A model generated the notes under the pieces. That model worked only from the letters and a program-made list of their open reading frames with translations, did no database searches and was not told the origin of the DNA. DNA of 64,000 nt from the NCBI GenBank assembly GCA_037783415.1, contig JAZGTN010000073.1, positions 6,944,001-7,008,000 of the forward strand, given 5' to 3'. Of this stretch, positions 58,887 to 64,000 are shown piece after piece; position 1 is the first letter of the stretch, and each line of letters opens with the position of its first letter. This DNA comes from Leptasterias polaris. Its lineage: Eukaryota > Echinodermata > Asteroidea > Forcipulatida > Asteriidae. The position numbers were made by a program, and so were the translations under genes.

Positions 58887-61800
58887 CAAAAAAAGTTTGA
58901 TGGATGACGGAGATTCACTTTAGGAGATTTTATTTACAGCAAGAAGACTACATTGTGAAGATGAAGAAGATGCTTTGGGTGTAGTTTGTTAGACCCAAGG
59001 CGATATCAAGACACCTATAGAGATTTACTTTGTAGTCCCTGTACTGCCTGAAGCTGCTGCAAAAACATAACAACATGATGGTAATATGCAAGATACTTGC
59101 AGTAAATTAACAGAATTATTGTTCAGAATGCATCTTTCGTTTGCGTACAATTTGTGTTAATTTCACCTCTGAATCTCTGAATCTACAAGCTTTTGTGGAC
59201 AATCAAACAAGTCTTGGTTGGATTTGATGCGTTTTGTTTCCCATTGTTATCTTGATTGATTCAAATGAATGCGTTTGTTGGTGTGATTATAGATCGTAGG
59301 ATCTAAGAAAGATGATTTTTTATTTCATGTTCGAATCCATCTTTGATGCGTTGTGTTCAAAATTCCTATTTTTAAATCCCACCATTTCGAAACCCACCTT
59401 TTTGATTTGCTCAAATGTCACACGCACCGTTTCCCAAATAAATGATTGACTACTTATGACTATAGAGTTGACGACTCTATATGGTGGTGGTTAGGTTAAC
59501 AAACTGCTGCTATTGGTCTGCTTACTCTCTTTGAATCAAGATAAGGTACAGCATTGGTAGTGTTGGCCACTACTGGTCTAAAACTAGAATTGTATTTCAG
59601 CAGCCTTTCTCTATAAAGCCATTTCTTTCATGTAATTCATACTTGAACTGGAAATTTTATTACTGGAAGAGTTTGACATTTCAAACGATTATTATTTTAT
59701 TTTTTTCAGAAATAGGAAAGTGTTGATTTTTTTCACTTAACTGGTGCTGTACCTTATCTTTATCAGCTTTGGTAATAACTGTTTTTGTAATATATGGATG
59801 TGAATGCTGCAATGATAGTAGTTTGTTCAGAGTATTTTTGTTAAAACTTAAATAACCATTGACTAAAGACAAGAAGTCTAATACTTTATAAGCAAGCGTC
59901 TATTTTCTTAGAGCTGCTAAGCTCACGTTATCGTTAAGAAGTTTTGCTACACGGAAACAGGTTACCAGCTAAAGCTCCATCAGGTGTATATGAAATAATG
60001 ACTGGTTTCCTACTAATTTGTACCAAGCAAGTTGCTTAGCGAGAATTCTAAACTTAGTAGCTTTATGAGATTGAGGCTGATGTATGTATAGCAAGATAAC
60101 ATAGTTAGTAATGGAGAAAGACATCTCCATACATGTGGTTCAAGTTGTACCAGCTTTCGTATTTGTATTCGTAATGTTGAAATTCTTGTTATAATCTGAT
60201 ATCAGAATAATCCTAAAGGTGAGTTCACTGTTGGTTTTTTAAAGGCTTCAGTTCTTAAGAAGCCTGTCACTTACACTTAACCATCCAAAACTTCATTGGT
60301 AGAATTCACTGGTAAGAAAATCAATTTTTTTTTAAAGGTTTCAATTTGGAAGAATATTTTGAAATTTTAAAATGAAAAGACACAAGTATTACTACCTTAA
60401 GTCCTTGGATATTATTCAAACTCTGTTTTTGTTTGTTTGTTTTTTTAAGAGTAAGCTCAGTCACCTTTGAGCTAGTTCTTCCAAAGATAAAAATAACATA
60501 TGAACACTAACTACCCTCCAAACAAAATACAATAGTAACAAATAACAATTTAGTCCAAAACAAAAACTAGGAGGTAAGTGTATTCTGTGGCTTTTAGTTG
60601 TATTCATGTTTGTGAGTTTAACATGTATATATTGACATATGTGTTTTGTCCAATCACTCGTTTTACAGTGCATTGGAATTTGCATATTTAATTGCTTTGC
60701 ATTATTTTTGTATGAAAATTTTAACATTTTGTGAGAAGAGAAAATGCACAGACATCTGGAAAGGTTCTTTTGAGACCAAACTTAGTGTAAAAACGTTTAA
60801 TTTACTTATATTTAACTATAATACAGGCCAAATACCAAAGTGTGTCCCATACATCTTATAACAGAAATTTGGAGAAGAAAAATATAAAAGAGCAACATTT
60901 TTGAAGCAGAGAAACAAAAATTGGCTTCTCAGATAACACTAGTGTTTAGCAGAAATATGTCACCAGCCGAATTACTGTGTAATTATTGTTGCAACTGGTG
61001 CCAGGCTTATGAATAATAGCTTAGTAATATGTTCTGCTTTATAATAAAAACAAGTCTTATGAAGTTGTTTCCAGTATGGTTTAGGGCTGGGCTGGTTTAT
61101 GGCAATTTGTGCTAAAACTTCGCAAAGAATTGTTTCTACCAATTAAATATTGGGCTCTAAAATGAAATCCCAAATAAACTGAACCAAAGTTTTCACTTCT
61201 ATTAAAGACCAAAGATACAATCACTAAAACATAATACGGTCTTGGTAAAGATTCGTTGTGGTAAAAACATTACCTTTGTTACACTTCCACATCAAAAGTA
61301 AGCTTGAAAACTGTCTAACTTATTTATTTTTGCAAGATAATGTAGGTATTTATGCTTTTGTAAAAAGCACAGTGTGTGTACATGCTATGTAAAGGTCCAC
61401 GCGTCTTATGTTTGTTGAGCACAAATAAACGAGATTTCAAAAACCGGAAATCCTATATAAATCTTTTTATGAGTGACTTATAATTTATGGTGTTGAAGTT
61501 CATAATCAATAAGCTTTTAGACTAAAATTAAACGATGGTGTTTCTTATCCTGTATAATACCTCTACATGTATAACAAAATGTTTGTTGTTTCTTCGTTTG
61601 TTTTTCAAGACTATTGTTTATTTTAATCTGCTCTTAAGATCAGTAAACACCAACCCATAAACAATATTTTCAAATTTGGAGATCTCGTTCTCAAAAACCA
61701 CCCAAACGGTTAATGTTTTTGCATTTCATTGCTACCAAAACGATCAAAGCGTTGGGCCTATCGAGCTTAATATCAAGGCAATTTAATGGTCTGAGATATT

Positions 61801-62729
61801 TTGTGCAAGCAATTCGATGCAGAGTGCTTCGTTAATTTTGTGATTGGCATCCCCCATGAGAACTTCAAAGAAGAAACAAAACTTAGTGATAACGCGAACA
61901 TCAACTCTTTTCAATGTCTACTTTTTACAAGACTGAATAATTTATCTACGAAATTGGTAAAGCTGGAAAAAACAACATTTTTCCATATAATGGTGCAAAA
62001 AACTAACCATCCCTGTTATCATAATATTATCTTCTAATACCATAATATTAATATAAAGAACTAACAAATCATTCAAAACGTTTTCAGTCCATTAAAGTTT
62101 ACCCCTGGGGGGGGGCGCATATGCTGTCTATAATAATTTGCCATCAAAAGTATTCGAGTGTTTTTTTGAAGGATTGGTCCTGGTAAGATCTAGTAATCAG
62201 ATATATGTTTTCTTTGGGATCCGTTTAAAGTCCTTGAGTGCGCTGAAAGCAAGCCTGATGGGGAAAAACAAAAATCGATCACGGGGATGCAGTGTCTCTT
62301 GTGAACGGCTTTAATACAAAAGCTTTCATGATTAGTATTTTTTTTACTCAGTAGAATGTACACATAATTTATTCAAATTTAGGCCAAGGAATTATGTTTG
62401 TTATATTTATTTATTTATTCATACTTTTTCAAAGAACTAATTGTTTTTGCTACCAGAGGCTTTTAAGTAATATATATCATATCCCATTTATTAATTTAAG
62501 CTTACCTCTGGGTGAATTCGATAGAGTGACACAGAGGCAATTATAGGTCTTAGTAGTCTGGTGCAAGCTTGAGCCTTATGCAAGTAACCAAAGTGGCTTA
62601 CAACTATGTGTGAGATAATATGTTTGAGAAATTTCAGAACAGTGTTTGTGACATATTGAGATGCCCGTCGTCCATACAAGAATGTTAAAGTTCGTAGTTT
62701 ACACACTCTTCACCAGTAAGGAGTTATAC
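58887..62729. other. CHD4 3' UTR and downstream spacer
   Basis: AT-rich. A decayed copy of the GGGCCCAATTTCAT MITE family lies at about 59905-60075 (GAGCTGCTAAGCTCACG on the left, CTTAGTAGCTTTATGAGATT on the right). No other gene or structured RNA was recognised. Confidence 0.45.
59437..59442 (+). promoter_or_regulatory. CHD4: Candidate CHD4 poly(A) signal
   Basis: AATAAA about 550 bp after the TGA. Other consensus hexamers exist further downstream (for example near 61423), so a longer 3' UTR is possible. Confidence 0.4.
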
Positions 62730-62966
62730 ATCGTGAGCATCTTCATTCAGCTCACATTGTTTTCCTCTTATAAAGTTAAATGAGCGGCAACGTTGATCCT
62801 TATGACAAGCCAGAAAGCAATGCAATCTTCCCCCTACAGTAACAGTCTTGAAGGTGTGGTCGGGCAGGCCAAAATATATGACATCATCAGTACAAAATGA
62901 AGATTGCTGGTTTGTAAATTGGATCATTTTATTGTCTACTTCTTCAGAGTTATAGATTAAAAACAA
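62730..62966 (-). CDS. Exon with PAN/Apple-type cysteine pattern
   Basis: On the minus strand the frame reads FCTDDVIYFGLPDHTFKT, then LHCFLACHKDQRC, RSFNFIRGK and QCELNE, followed by a possible donor (GAT then GTATAA) at 62730. The C-x3-C-x5-C-x9-C spacing and the S-F-N-F and C-E-L-N blocks are typical of PAN/Apple domains in secreted or membrane animal proteins. The exon start is uncertain; one possible acceptor (TTTACAAACCAG) lies near 62903. Neighbouring exons were not found, so this may be a partial gene or a remnant. Confidence 0.5.
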
Positions 62967-63598
62967 AGGTCATTCGGAGCAACATTAAAACACCTCTGAA
63001 TCTATAGTGGCTCAAGCAGCTGAATCGTCACCGAGTTGTTATGTCTGGTGCCTTAATTAGGAGCCTCAAAATGACTCAAGATTAATGAGTTAAATGCTAT
63101 CATTTGGATTTGTGGGAGTAGGTCCAGTTATGGTTTGATAGTCGTGGATTTGATTTATTAAGATTACAAAATCTAAATAATTCATGACCTTACAGTCCAA
63201 TTACTCATACATAATAATTTTCAAAAGTTGTTTGCAAATTCATAATGAGTAGTTGTCTTTTGAACGTCTGAAACATAACTGGTAACAATTAGGAAAAGTA
63301 ACAAATAACTTTAAATCTTAGAGCTTTGATACCTGGACCGAGTATTTGTGACTGCCTGGTGACTGCCAAATGCAAGATAAACTTTCAAGTCGCATCTTCT
63401 TTATGATTAACAATCAGGAAAAAAAAATTAAAAAAGGACTTTTAATGTAAGAGCTTTCTTTTCATTAACTTGATACCTGAACAGGTTAGTTTGTGACTGC
63501 CACATGACAGTCACCTGACTGCCACATAACTACCATGTAACTACCATGTAACTACCATGTACAAGAAAAACGCCACATTTTCTTCATGAATTTCTCTC
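62967..63598. other. Spacer or intron between the two minus-strand exons
   Basis: A small repeat of AACTACCATGT occurs three to four times at 63525-63560, within sequence rich in GTGACTGCC. Nothing else was recognised. Confidence 0.4.
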
Positions 63599-63826
63599 CT
63601 ACTCATCGAGGTGACCGTAAATTCGTCTTATTTTTTCCCGCTTGTTACTGTTTCCATGTTTCTTCCAGGGCTTATCAATCAGACGTTGTTGGCTGGCTGA
63701 TAGCTCCGGAGCTTTGATATTGCTCATGAGTCCTCTTGGCCCAACTGCTCCTTTGAAGTGAGACTTGGTCGTTTGCTGTGAGAAGAAGACTTCATCCATC
63801 TTACTAGAAGTGGGCTGCTTCTTTAA
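63599..63826 (-). CDS. C-terminal exon of an unrecognised basic protein
   Basis: On the minus strand an acceptor (TTGCCATGTTTAACAG) precedes an open frame of 75 codons ending in TAG (63601-63599). Features: KKQPTSSKMDEVFFSQQTTK, then FKGAVGPRGLMSNIKAPELS, then the strongly basic end DKPWKKHGNSNKREKIRRIY and GHLDE. The clean acceptor and composition suggest a real last exon; the rest of the gene would lie beyond the right edge. I do not recognise the family. Confidence 0.5.
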   Translation of the reverse strand, partial: LKKQPTSSKMDEVFFSQQTTKSHFKGAVGPRGLMSNIKAPELSASQQRLIDKPWKKHGNSNKREKIRRIYGHLDE

Positions 63827-64000
63827 CTGTTAAACATGGCAACAAATTAACAACTATAAGTTCCTTTTTTTCATGTCTGTTAATAGTCAATTTTTAACTT
63901 ATCAATTGCTTCTGACTAGCCCCCCCCCCTCCTGCCCCGAACAAGACACTGTGACAAAATAAGGAGACTGCCAACATCTGGAAAGATAGCTCAATTGGTA
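63827..64000. other. Right edge of window
   Basis: Probable intron of the minus-strand gene. It contains a C9 run near 63920. The last bases, GATAGCTCAATTGGTA, resemble the A-box end of a tRNA or SINE on the plus strand, cut by the window edge. Confidence 0.35.

Overview
The window is animal nuclear DNA. Genes are split into many short exons with GT-AG introns, the coding sequence gives clear metazoan orthologues, and introns and spacers are packed with minisatellites, foldback elements (MITEs), tRNA-derived SINEs and decayed LINEs. The repeat families (a foldback with GGGCCCAATTTCAT ends, another with AGGCACTGAACACG ends) and the long poly-G/C runs resemble what I remember from echinoderms, sea stars in particular. 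That placement is from memory of repeat families and is not proven here.

Layout. 1-1920: a 50-bp satellite with higher-order structure, running off the left edge. 2073-5005: the last four exons of a + strand gene for an unrecognised single-pass membrane protein; none of these exons is obvious from long ORFs. 5006-10206: spacer with foldback elements, a minus-strand LINE tail, a 42-bp palindromic repeat and one LINE nested inside another. 10413-15361: the complete five-exon gene for the gamma subunit of the translocon-associated protein complex (SSR3). 15362-21878: spacer with MITEs and long C runs. 21879-58886: a complete CHD4/Mi-2 chromatin remodeller gene, assembled here as 40 exons whose phases all join, encoding about 2261 residues. 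58887-64000: the CHD4 3' UTR and spacer, then two minus-strand exons, one with a PAN/Apple-type cysteine pattern and one that is the C-terminal exon of an unrecognised basic protein.

The recognised genes are housekeeping genes with unrelated roles: SSR3 acts at the ER translocon and CHD4 is the ATPase of the nuclear NuRD complex. Nothing suggests an operon or functional cluster. The unusual content is in the non-coding architecture. CHD4 intron 27 begins with 24 tandem copies of its own 5' splice site. Intron 2 holds 21 apparently identical 53-bp units. Intron 28 holds two SINEs nested head to head. Intron 35 holds a 200-bp near-perfect palindrome, and SSR3 intron 1 holds a 693-bp foldback element with a perfect 9-bp target-site duplication. 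No CRISPR arrays, prokaryotic features, rRNA genes or intact tRNA genes were seen.
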